Source of the DNA: Paraktedonobacter sp034438135
Lineage (GTDB): Bacteria > Chloroflexota > Ktedonobacteria > Ktedonobacterales > Ktedonobacteraceae
DNA: 6,267 nt
Direction: 5' to 3'
NCBI GenBank assembly: GCA_034438135.1
Contig: DAOTTL010000054.1
Span: forward strand, 1-6,267
The notes beneath the pieces were generated by a model that was given only the letters and a program-made list of their open reading frames with translations, had not been told where the DNA came from and ran no database searches. Made by a program: the position numbers and the translations under genes. Position 1 is the first letter of the stretch. Every line of letters begins with the position of its first letter. Positions 1 through 5,756 of this stretch are shown here, piece after piece.

Positions 1-1
1 T

Positions 2-1366
2 GCCTCGGCACCCACCACCAAACCAGAGATGTATATGCATCCATCAATACAAGCAGATGCACAGGCCAGAACTGCTCCTCCTTTTCCCATAGCAGAGCAA
101 GGGGTCAGCACTCAGCATGACGACGATGCTGTACCACGCCGTACCTTACTCAAAGGAGCCATTGTAGTGGGAACAATCGGAGTGATCGGAACGGCCACAT
201 GGGTATTGCTCAATAACAGACAGCACACGCCAGCGGTCACGGTAAGTCCAACACCAACACGTTCAACGCCCACAAGTTCAGCCACGAAGAGTTCAGTTCC
301 AACCATCACAAATGCACAATCCTCTAATGGTTCTATGTTTGGTTTAGACCTCCAACATTCGCGTGTAGTGCCAAACGAGACGAAACTGACCATAGCTAAC
401 GTTAGCAAATTACAGCCTCTCTGGAAAAGCTACCTGGGCGGCTCTATCAGTATCTCGTCTCCAACAGTTGTCGCCGGGATTATCTATATTGGATCAACGA
501 ATTCCCATCTCTACGCAGTCAATGCCAGCGATGGCTCCATCGCCTGGGCCTTTCAGACTGATAATGAGATTCTCTCTTCGCCTGCTTTAGCTGGCAACGG
601 TGTGTTCTTTGGCTCTAACGATAAGCATATCTATGGCATCACAAACAAAAATGAACTCAGCTGGAAGTTTCCGCTCAGCGATGGGGTTGCTGGCTCGCCA
701 GTGATCTCGAACGGCACCCTCTACCTTGGCTCATCTAACGCATCATTCTATGCACTCGACGCGGCCACGGGCAAAGTGCAATGGTCGAAGGTGACGGGAA
801 ACGGCATTGCCTCTTCTCCTGCCATCTTCAATAATCGTGTCTATTTCGGCTCATATGATAGTTATGTCTACTCGCTTGATGTCGCAACAGGTGGGGAGAT
901 CTGGAAAACGAAGACGGGTGCAGGTGTTTTCTCGTCTCCAACGGTGGTAGATGGAGTTGTCTATGTGGGGGGACAGGACACCTATATATATGCACTTGAC
1001 GCGGAAAGCGGGCATATACTCTGGCAGGTAAAGACGAATAATTTTATTAACTCTTCACCATGTGTCTGGAACAAGATGGTGTTTGTGGGATCTAAGGACT
1101 CAAATCTCTACGCACTCGACCTGAGCGGAAGAGTCTTGTGGAAAAAAGCGTCTCCGGGTGAGTTTGCATCCTCCCCTACTATCGCCAATGGAGTGCTCTA
1201 TGTCGGTTCGTGGGACAGTTATCTGTATGCACTCAATCCTATGAACGGCAAGGAACTCTGGAAATACCAGACCTCCTACGGCATCGAGTCCTCACCTGCG
1301 GTTGTCGATGGCCGAGTCTATGTCGGAGCACGTAACGGCTATCTGTATGGCTTTGGACTGGCGTAG
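2..1366 (+). CDS. Membrane-anchored PQQ-like beta-propeller protein, probably 5'-truncated by the window edge (possible C-terminal part of a receptor-like kinase)
   Basis: Numbered from the first visible ATG (base 29), residues 1-36 are polar and Pro-rich. Residues 37-40 carry PRRT, and 41-61 form one hydrophobic segment. A Ser/Thr/Pro linker (about 65-100) is followed by eight ~40-residue repeats (about 128-445), each with an SSP...YVGS..S.LYALD...G...W pattern, the signature of PQQ-like/WD-type propellers. The N-terminal LQPLW strand and the last repeat, which lacks its own W strand, suggest velcro closure of one blade. The frame stays open upstream of base 29 (nine codons, A-S-A-P-T-T-K-P-E) and no good ribosome site precedes that ATG. 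I therefore infer that the gene begins outside the window. Ktedonobacterial Ser/Thr kinases often have kinase, Pro-rich linker, membrane segment and propeller in this order. If base 29 is the real start, RRTLLKG resembles a twin-arginine export motif. The propeller should lie outside the cytoplasm and bind a ligand or protein; no enzymatic residues are evident. Confidence 0.85.
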   Translation, partial: ASAPTTKPEMYMHPSIQADAQARTAPPFPIAEQGVSTQHDDDAVPRRTLLKGAIVVGTIGVIGTATWVLLNNRQHTPAVTVSPTPTRSTPTSSATKSSVPTITNAQSSNGSMFGLDLQHSRVVPNETKLTIANVSKLQPLWKSYLGGSISISSPTVVAGIIYIGSTNSHLYAVNASDGSIAWAFQTDNEILSSPALAGNGVFFGSNDKHIYGITNKNELSWKFPLSDGVAGSPVISNGTLYLGSSNASFYALDAATGKVQWSKVTGNGIASSPAIFNNRVYFGSYDSYVYSLDVATGGEIWKTKTGAGVFSSPTVVDGVVYVGGQDTYIYALDAESGHILWQVKTNNFINSSPCVWNKMVFVGSKDSNLYALDLSGRVLWKKASPGEFASSPTIANGVLYVGSWDSYLYALNPMNGKELWKYQTSYGIESSPAVVDGRVYVGARNGYLYGFGLA

Positions 1367-1430
1367 CAAATTTATTAGCTTGTCCAGAAGAAGTTTTTTT
1401 CGCCTCATCCACCCTTTTTAAAGACTCCGT

Positions 1431-1447
1431 TGGCGGCTGCGCCGCCA
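1431..1447. terminator. Short GC-rich hairpin in the convergent intergenic region
   Basis: The arms TGGCGGC and GCCGCCA pair perfectly over 7 bp around a TGC loop, and GCTTTT follows on the plus strand. The hairpin lies 64 bases after the propeller gene stop. It is a plausible Rho-independent terminator for that gene, although the T run is only four bases long. It is directly followed by a second, much larger hairpin. Confidence 0.5.
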
Positions 1448-1455
1448 GCTTTTCA

Positions 1456-1514
1456 GGGAGAAAGGGCTGAGTTTGGCAGCAGCTTTGCTGCTACCAAGCT
1501 CAGCTCTTTCTCCC
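1456..1514. terminator. Very long near-perfect hairpin (28-bp stem, 3-nt loop), likely bidirectional terminator or dispersed palindromic repeat
   Basis: Bases 1456-1483 and 1487-1514 are reverse complements over all 28 positions except three: two are G-T wobbles and one is a C/A mismatch. The loop is TTT. The stem begins GGGAGAAAG and ends CTTTCTCCC. It lies between two convergent genes, 61 bases from the stop of the minus-strand gene. A short pyrimidine run (TTTCTC) follows on the plus strand, but there is no classical T tract on either strand. It could act as a bidirectional terminator or transcript-end stabiliser, or be a copy of a palindromic repeat family. The sequence alone cannot separate these. 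Confidence 0.6.
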
Positions 1515-1574
1515 TTTCTCGGGGGATGGAGCGGTTTCGGCAGGTCACCTGAGTACTTATCCCAAAACATCTTT

Positions 1575-2447
1575 TTACTCGGCAAGCTGCTGAAGCTGAC
1601 TGGCAGAACGTCTAATCTCTTCAGCGCTAAAGGGACCGTCCTCAGTGAAAAGTCGGGTGATCAATTTTGGGGGAGTCCGATCGAAATAGAAGTTGCGCAC
1701 ACTGACTCCCTGGGGAGCTTGCTCCCAAATCTCGCGACCACTCTGTTCCTCCAGAAGAGAGATATCGTTGGTCCAACTATGGGGGGAGATCTTGAGGGTC
1801 TCAGCGAGTACATAAAAGGGAACACCATGCGCCTGTGCGGACCTGGCTATGAGCGCAGTCCCAGCCTTGTTTAGCACATTTCCATCGGCCAGGACGCTGT
1901 CCGCTCCTACAACGACAGATTGACACATAGGCAGAAAAATATCCGCCTGGGCATCGGTAATCAGGGTCAGAGACACGCCGTACTGACGAAACGCCTCGGC
2001 GGCGGCCCGTCCCTCGTAGAGTGGACGCCCTTCGAGGATGATTAACTGATCGATCTGAGGAAGGCAGGCTTTTAGAACCCCTGTAACGGTACCAGAAAAG
2101 CTATGAGTCATAATTGTCCCATGCAGGTAGGGGCGAATATCGTTTGTGATATTCTCTATGGCCTGATCAAGTTTCAGAAGTAGAGCATCTGCCATCTGCG
2201 CCATCCCTGCTACTCCCCCAGGGGCAGTCAATACCCGTACCACGGCACCAGCGATAGCCGCCATGGCAGGACGGGCCTGTGTCAGTTCACGTCCGATCTG
2301 GTGCAACTGTTGTAATTGTTCTGCGGGTGAAAGTCCTGACTGTATAGCAAGCTCGCGCATAAGCGAGAGAGCCTGGCGAGCCAGCCAGCGTGACCCATGC
2401 TCATGATCGTCGCGAATGGCCGTGACACGTTGCGTAAATGTCTCCAT
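1575..2447 (-). CDS. eIF-2B alpha/beta/delta-family protein (ribose-1,5-bisphosphate isomerase/MtnA-like fold), Cys position replaced by Ser
   Basis: About 290 residues, close to the usual length for the family. The N-terminal third is helical. The C-terminal Rossmann-like part carries family hallmarks (numbered from the upstream TTG; subtract one for ATG): IMTHS 113-117, LEGRP 139-143, GADSV 182-186, NKAGT 194-198, and FDRTPP 256-261. Known members include regulatory eIF2B subunits, MtnA (methylthioribose-1-phosphate isomerase) and archaeal ribose-1,5-bisphosphate isomerase. The isomerases use a Cys in the TH-C motif and an Asp in the GAD motif. Here Asp184 is present but the Cys position is Ser117, as in non-catalytic members, so isomerase activity is doubtful. 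It is probably cytoplasmic and binds a phosphorylated sugar or nucleotide. I chose ATG at 2447 because AGGAG (2456-2460, minus strand) lies 8 bases upstream; the adjacent in-frame TTG at 2450 is the alternative. It is divergent from the PPOX gene and convergent with the propeller gene. Confidence 0.88.
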   Translation of the reverse strand: METFTQRVTAIRDDHEHGSRWLARQALSLMRELAIQSGLSPAEQLQQLHQIGRELTQARPAMAAIAGAVVRVLTAPGGVAGMAQMADALLLKLDQAIENITNDIRPYLHGTIMTHSFSGTVTGVLKACLPQIDQLIILEGRPLYEGRAAAEAFRQYGVSLTLITDAQADIFLPMCQSVVVGADSVLADGNVLNKAGTALIARSAQAHGVPFYVLAETLKISPHSWTNDISLLEEQSGREIWEQAPQGVSVRNFYFDRTPPKLITRLFTEDGPFSAEEIRRSASQLQQLAE

Positions 2448-2500
2448 CAATTGTGCTCCTGCCAGGATACCATCATCTCATTCTCAGTCCAATTGTGCTC
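2448..2500. repeat. 11-bp direct repeat covering the ribosome site of the IF-2B-family gene
   Basis: CAATTGTGCTC occurs at 2448-2458 and again at 2490-2500, 42 bases apart, which is about four helical turns. On the minus strand the first copy overlaps most of the AGGAG ribosome site (2456-2460) and the TTG just before the chosen ATG. The second lies in the untranslated leader. It could be a pair of protein-binding sites, a duplication, or chance. Only two copies are visible. Confidence 0.45.
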
Positions 2501-2530
2501 TTTTCTCTCAAAAGAGATGAGCCACTTCTG

Positions 2531-2539
2531 TGATAAGAT
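2531..2539 (+). promoter_or_regulatory. Candidate extended -10 promoter for the PPOX gene
   Basis: TGATAAGAT fits the extended -10 pattern TGn followed by a hexamer (TAAGAT, four of six consensus bases). No good -35 element lies at the usual distance. Predicted transcription would start near 2546, giving a leader of about 70 bases. It overlaps the -10 proposed for the opposite strand, so both cannot be occupied at once. This is weak evidence from sequence only. Confidence 0.3.
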
Positions 2540-2566
2540 TGTAAGACATCTCAAGAAGGATGTACA
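2538..2566 (-). promoter_or_regulatory. Candidate sigma70-type promoter for the IF-2B-family gene
   Basis: On the minus strand, TGTACA (2566-2561) and TACAAT (2543-2538) are separated by 17 bases. They match four and five of six consensus positions respectively. Transcription would begin near 2531, leaving a leader of about 84 bases before the ATG at 2447. No other element in the 168-base divergent region looks better for this gene. Confidence 0.4.
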
Positions 2567-2600
2567 GAATAAAGAGAGAGTAAATGAAAACCTGGCAAGA

Positions 2601-2606
2601 AAGGAG
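2601..2606 (+). promoter_or_regulatory. Ribosome binding site fixing a TTG start for the PPOX gene
   Basis: AAGGAG ends 9 bases before TTG at 2616-2618. In-frame ATG codons upstream at 2397 and 2517 have no comparable site. The ATG at 2640 would cut off the N-terminal LRDRIR segment. The TTG also gives the protein length expected of a split-barrel family member. Confidence 0.65.
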
Positions 2607-2615
2607 CCTACCCCA

Positions 2616-3089
2616 TTGAACCTTCGTGACCGCATTCGCATGACAGACGAAGAAATCCAGCAGTTTCTGCAAGCAGAACGCACCATTCAGGTCGCCACTA
2701 TTGGCCGAGATGGCTACCCACATCTGGTAGCAATGTGGTATACCTATCTCGATGGCAACCTGGCCTTCTGGACCTATGTCCGCTCCCAAAAGATTATCAA
2801 CCTGCGCCGAGACCCTCGGATAACCATTCTGGCCGAAACCGGCAGCTCCTACGAAGAACTGCGAGGTGTACAGATTAAAGGAGAAGGAACGATCCTGGAC
2901 GCTCCTCAAACGGTTCTGAACATCGGTCGCCTGCTGCAAAAACGCTACGCCAATCCTCAATCGGACTATGTAGACTCACCAGAGTTTCTCGCACAGGCCG
3001 CCAAACGGGTTATTGTTGTCGTCAAACCACATGAAATCGTCTCCTGGGACCACAGTAAACTATCCGGCCTCTCACAACAACAAAAATGA
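2616..3089 (+). CDS. PPOX-class split-barrel flavin/F420-dependent oxidoreductase family protein
   Basis: From the TTG at 2616 the protein has 157 residues, typical for small pyridoxamine-phosphate-oxidase-like (split beta-barrel) proteins. Visible family features are MTDEEIQQFL (9-18), VATIGRDGYPHL (26-37) leading to MWYTYLDG (40-47), SQKIINLRRDPR (57-68, the usual cofactor-phosphate-binding stretch), RGVQIKGEGTI (83-93) and a C-terminal SWDHSKL (143-149). The last motif and overall pattern are most like the F420-dependent FDOR-B group of actinobacteria and Chloroflexi, but FMN cannot be excluded and the substrate is unknown. It should be a soluble cytoplasmic dimer. There is no signal peptide. 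It is divergent from the IF-2B-family gene and 76 bases upstream of the BtuF-like gene on the same strand, so the two may be co-transcribed. A longer form starting at 2397 would run into the opposite gene and has no homologous-looking N-terminus. Confidence 0.85.
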   Translation: MNLRDRIRMTDEEIQQFLQAERTIQVATIGRDGYPHLVAMWYTYLDGNLAFWTYVRSQKIINLRRDPRITILAETGSSYEELRGVQIKGEGTILDAPQTVLNIGRLLQKRYANPQSDYVDSPEFLAQAAKRVIVVVKPHEIVSWDHSKLSGLSQQQK

Positions 3090-3104
3090 GACAGGACAGA
3101 GTTT

Positions 3105-3137
3105 CCCTCTGCTCAGAATCCAGAGGGCTTCCCCTCT
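3105..3137 (+). promoter_or_regulatory. Leader with two mutually exclusive hairpins before the BtuF-like gene
   Basis: CCCTCTG (3105-3111) pairs with CAGAGGG (3121-3127) over 7 bp with a 9-base loop. The second arm can instead pair with CCCTCT (3132-3137) over 6 bp with a CTTC loop. The middle strand therefore has two alternative partners, an attenuator-like arrangement, 16 bases before the GAAGGAG ribosome site. No long T tract directly follows either hairpin. It may instead be a weak intercistronic terminator or processing site. Confidence 0.35.
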
Positions 3138-3152
3138 TCTGTACGTCAACGA

Positions 3153-3159
3153 GAAGGAG
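3153..3159 (+). promoter_or_regulatory. Ribosome binding site fixing a TTG start for the BtuF-like gene
   Basis: GAAGGAG ends 6 bases before TTG at 3166-3168. From this TTG the protein opens M-R-L-I-S-L-L-A-S-A-T-E, the standard N-terminus of its family. The upstream ATG at 3013 would add 51 residues with no family resemblance and overlap the PPOX gene. Confidence 0.75.
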
Positions 3160-3165
3160 TTTTTT

Positions 3166-4116
3166 TTGAGGCTTATTTCTCTACTTGCCAGCGCAACCGA
3201 GATGCTCGCCGAGTTGGGCGCTCTGGACCAGTTAGTCGGTCGCTCGCACGAGTGCGATTACCCGCCGGAGGTTTTGTCGCTCCCCACTGTAAGTCGAGTC
3301 ATGATTGACGTTGACACCACCAGCGCAGCTATCGATGCACAGATCAAGCAACTCGCCAGTCTCCCCGAACTGGCAGATCCGGCACTGAGTGCGTTGAGCA
3401 TCTATGCTATCGATGTAGCACTCCTGCAAGCGTTGCGGCCAGATGTGATCATTACGCAGACCCAGTGTGAGGTCTGCGCGGTCAGTGAACGCGACGTCAC
3501 GGCTGCGGTCGCACACTTGACCGGACTGCAACCTCGCATCGTGGCCCTTGCACCCCATCGACTGGCCGATGTTTGGGAGGATCTTTTGCGCGTTGGCGAG
3601 GCCATTGGACGCACCGAGGTCGCGCACCAGCGTATCCAGGAATATCAGACCCGTCTAAACTGTCTGCACGAGCGTAGTCAACAACCTGGCGATAGACCAC
3701 GCGTGGCGGTGCTGGAATGGCTCGATCCACTGATGGGCGCGGGCAACTGGACGCCTGAACTGGTTACACTGGCAGGTGGGGAACCGCTCTTCGGCGAGAT
3801 TGGACAACATACCCCCTGGCTGAGTTGGGAAGAACTCCAGGTCTCCGATCCCGATGTCATTGTGCTTGCACCCTGCGGCTTTACCCTCGACCGTACCATG
3901 CAGGACGTGCCCATTCTTCAACAACATCCCGGCTGGAACAAACTCCGCGCAGTCCAACACGGACACATCTACGCCATAGATGGGAACGCCTATCTTAACA
4001 GGTCCGGTCCCCGTCTGGTTGAATCAGCCGAGATTCTGGCCCATATGCTCTGGGGCAAACAGGGAGAGGTGCCGGTTGACATGGAAGCATGGCGAGCCAT
4101 AGCAAGCCATGCGTAG
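3166..4116 (+). CDS. BtuF-like cobalamin/metal-binding-fold protein without signal peptide
   Basis: The protein has 316 residues from the TTG at 3166. It belongs to the helical-backbone periplasmic-binding fold (TroA/BtuF/FhuD type, the COG0614 group). Visible motifs are ISLLASATEM (4-13), GRSHECDYPP (25-34), ITQTQCEVCAVS (96-107), GGEPLFG near 204-210, a DPDVIVLAPCGF stretch (228-239) and NRSGPRLVESAEILA (278-292). Classic BtuF delivers vitamin B12 to the BtuCD transporter in the periplasm. This protein starts directly at the first beta-strand and has no signal peptide or lipobox Cys, so it is predicted cytoplasmic. No permease or ATPase is visible nearby. Cys30, Cys101, Cys104 and Cys237, with His28, lie in the conserved motifs and could bind a metal or corrinoid (inference). 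The gene lies 76 bases after the PPOX gene and probably shares its transcript. Its stop is one base from the stop of the convergent kinase gene. Confidence 0.85.
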   Translation: MRLISLLASATEMLAELGALDQLVGRSHECDYPPEVLSLPTVSRVMIDVDTTSAAIDAQIKQLASLPELADPALSALSIYAIDVALLQALRPDVIITQTQCEVCAVSERDVTAAVAHLTGLQPRIVALAPHRLADVWEDLLRVGEAIGRTEVAHQRIQEYQTRLNCLHERSQQPGDRPRVAVLEWLDPLMGAGNWTPELVTLAGGEPLFGEIGQHTPWLSWEELQVSDPDVIVLAPCGFTLDRTMQDVPILQQHPGWNKLRAVQHGHIYAIDGNAYLNRSGPRLVESAEILAHMLWGKQGEVPVDMEAWRAIASHA

Positions 4117-4117
4117 C

Positions 4118-4138
4118 CTACTTTTTCTTAAAGAGTAG
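4118..4138. terminator. AT-rich hairpin at the convergent gene ends
   Basis: CTACTTTTT (4118-4126) and AAAGAGTAG (4130-4138) pair over 9 bp with one G-T wobble and a CTT loop. The hairpin lies inside the last codons and stop of the kinase gene and directly follows the stop of the BtuF-like gene. The T5 run (4122-4126) also follows a 7-bp inverted repeat, GCATGGC/GCCATGC (4087-4093 and 4106-4112). The stems are weak, so termination here is only plausible. Confidence 0.3.
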
Positions 4139-5698
4139 CCAGAGAAACACGCCAGAACTGATCAGCAGGGCCAGCACAAACGAAACCGTCGGATCAGGCA
4201 AAAACCCGATACGCGTGCCCGCCCCCAGCACAGTCGCAAACGCAGACCCGGCAATCGCCCAGTAAAACGAGAGAAAAATCGAGGCCGCCAACCTCAGTGG
4301 CCTGTTAAGCGAAACAAAAAAGAGCGCAAACAGACCCGCCGAGCTGACCAGCGAGATCAAAAACACCCACCAGGCCGCCTCATTTCCTGGTATTTTTGCC
4401 ACGCTGGCAAACCAGATACCAATAAAGATAGCTCCCAAGACATGTACACCCAGACCCTCGTAGAGCCGCGCCCTTTTACGTCGCAGGATCATCTTACGCT
4501 CTGGCTGCACAAACTCCTGGATAAATGTCGTTACCATGTTCTCTGGCTTCGAAATCGACTGTTGCGAATAGATTGGCGGAGGAGTGATAGGGGGCGCAAA
4601 CTGCCGTGAAAAAGGCAACGGACCCGGCTGTGCCACCGTCATACTATTCGGTCCCCCAGGAATGGGACCACCCGGGCTAAATGTTGGACCCGGCGTGACA
4701 TTCGCCGTACGAAAAAACGGTTCGTTCTGGACCGATTGACCAGATGCAGGCACCGGCCCTCTCCCAGGTGAAGATACCGGGTTCGGCCCTGCTCCAAGCG
4801 AAGATGCGGGTATCGTCCCTCCCCCAGGTGAAGATGTCGGGTTCGGCTCGGCTCTCTGGTTGATAGCCCTGTCTAACTCACGAGCAAAATCACTCACTTG
4901 AGGAAAACGATCGGCAGGATTCTTCTTCAGTGCCCGCATAATCGCTACCTCAGCCGCAAAGGGCAAATTCGGCACCTGGGCGGTTAACGAAGGAGGCAAG
5001 GTATGTTGATGATGATACATCACATCCTCGACCGTCGCCCCCTTGAAGGGCACCGAACCCGAGAGCCACTCATACGCCACGATCGCCAGAGCATACTGAT
5101 CGCTCGCAAAACTTGGTCCAGGATTCACATCGAACTGCTCTGGGGCCATATAGGCCAGCGTCCCCTGAATGTTCGTCAAGACATCCTTTTCCGAGAACAA
5201 CCGGGCCAGCCCAAAATCACTCAACAACAACTGTCCCAACTCACCCATCAGAATATTCTCTGGCTTCACATCCAAATGCATAATGCCACGATCATGGGCA
5301 TACTGGAGCGCCCCCGCAACCTGCTGAATATAGGTCGCCACCAGAGGAGCTGCCACCTGCGTCCGCCTGGGATAATTGGCCCGCAAGCTCCCCCTTGGAA
5401 TATAGTCCATTACGATATAAGGCACCAATGTCGTTGTCTGAGATGTACTGTAAAAATTATAATCGTGCAAACTCACAATATTCGGATGGTTCAGTTGTGC
5501 AATAATCTGAGCCTCCTGTTCGAATTGAATCGATTTCGTGAGTACAAGTTGCTTAATCAGAATCTTGATAGCTGCCTGCTTTTGCGAAATATGCTTGTGA
5601 ACTCCCCGATAGACCTCAGCAAAGCCTCCCTGCCCAAGAAATTCCGTCAGTTCATAAGCACCAAATACCTGCCCGGTTCGATCAGTTCTCGGAGTCAT
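4118..5698 (-). CDS. Ser/Thr protein kinase with Pro/Gly-rich linker and four C-terminal transmembrane segments (non-RD catalytic loop)
   Basis: The protein has 526 residues from the ATG at 5698. The Hanks-type kinase domain (about 14-278) has a glycine-rich loop LGQGGFAEVY (21-30), AAIK with Lys45, a probable helix-C Glu62, the catalytic loop HLDVKPENIL (141-150, Asp143, Lys145, Asn148), DFG (161-163) and APE (185-187). All key catalytic residues are present. The HRD arginine is Leu142, making this a non-RD kinase. Residues 281-400 are a low-complexity Pro/Gly/Ser linker with a 10-residue tandem repeat. Residues about 414-432, 442-464, 468-492 and 504-523 are four hydrophobic membrane segments, ending in KKK. 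It is therefore a membrane-anchored cytoplasmic kinase with no large external sensor domain. AAAGAGG (5704-5710, minus strand) lies 5 bases before the chosen ATG. The ATG at 5734 has no ribosome site. The gene is divergent from the zinc-ribbon gene, with which it may share control. Substrates are unknown. Confidence 0.9.
   Translation of the reverse strand: MTPRTDRTGQVFGAYELTEFLGQGGFAEVYRGVHKHISQKQAAIKILIKQLVLTKSIQFEQEAQIIAQLNHPNIVSLHDYNFYSTSQTTTLVPYIVMDYIPRGSLRANYPRRTQVAAPLVATYIQQVAGALQYAHDRGIMHLDVKPENILMGELGQLLLSDFGLARLFSEKDVLTNIQGTLAYMAPEQFDVNPGPSFASDQYALAIVAYEWLSGSVPFKGATVEDVMYHHQHTLPPSLTAQVPNLPFAAEVAIMRALKKNPADRFPQVSDFARELDRAINQRAEPNPTSSPGGGTIPASSLGAGPNPVSSPGRGPVPASGQSVQNEPFFRTANVTPGPTFSPGGPIPGGPNSMTVAQPGPLPFSRQFAPPITPPPIYSQQSISKPENMVTTFIQEFVQPERKMILRRKRARLYEGLGVHVLGAIFIGIWFASVAKIPGNEAAWWVFLISLVSSAGLFALFFVSLNRPLRLAASIFLSFYWAIAGSAFATVLGAGTRIGFLPDPTVSFVLALLISSGVFLWLLFKKK
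4731..4850. repeat. 30-bp tandem repeat in the kinase linker
   Basis: Three in-phase 30-base units occupy 4761-4790, 4791-4820 and 4821-4850. Units one and three are nearly identical, and a more degenerate fourth unit lies at 4731-4760. Each unit encodes ten residues of the pattern SPGxGPxPxS on the minus strand. Because units are a multiple of three bases, copy-number changes would alter linker length without breaking the frame. Confidence 0.75.
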
Positions 5699-5756
5699 AT
5701 AAGCCTCTTTTTCTTCTGCAAGACCATCTCTCATAGCATCACATTAGTATTGATTG

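Noticed and set aside
1541..1551. CAGGT-C-ACCTG palindrome as an operator
   Set aside because: A single short symmetric site downstream of both convergent genes, with no promoter beside it. It is likely chance.
1473..1874. Plus-strand open frame of 133 codons
   Set aside because: It starts inside the long hairpin and runs antisense through the IF-2B-family gene. It has no ribosome site and no recognisable protein pattern.
2397..2615. Longer N-terminus for the PPOX gene
   Set aside because: It would overlap the start of the divergent gene, lacks a ribosome site, and adds residues unlike the family.
2447..2686. Minus-strand open frame whose stop overlaps the ATG of the IF-2B-family gene
   Set aside because: The TGA/ATG overlap looks like translational coupling, but most of the frame is antisense to the PPOX gene or in its leader, and the protein has no credible pattern.
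2508..2960. Minus-strand open frame of 150 codons
   Set aside because: Shadow of the PPOX gene, whose motifs on the plus strand are clear.
3013..3165. Longer N-terminus for the BtuF-like gene, possibly hiding a signal peptide
   Set aside because: The extra 51 residues are polar with no hydrophobic core or lipobox, and they overlap the PPOX gene.
3090..3165. Cobalamin riboswitch upstream of the BtuF-like gene
   Set aside because: The gap is only 76 bases, too short for the known aptamer, and no B12-box-like sequence is seen.
3232..3966. Several overlapping minus-strand open frames
   Set aside because: All lie antisense to the BtuF-like gene, which has consistent family motifs throughout.
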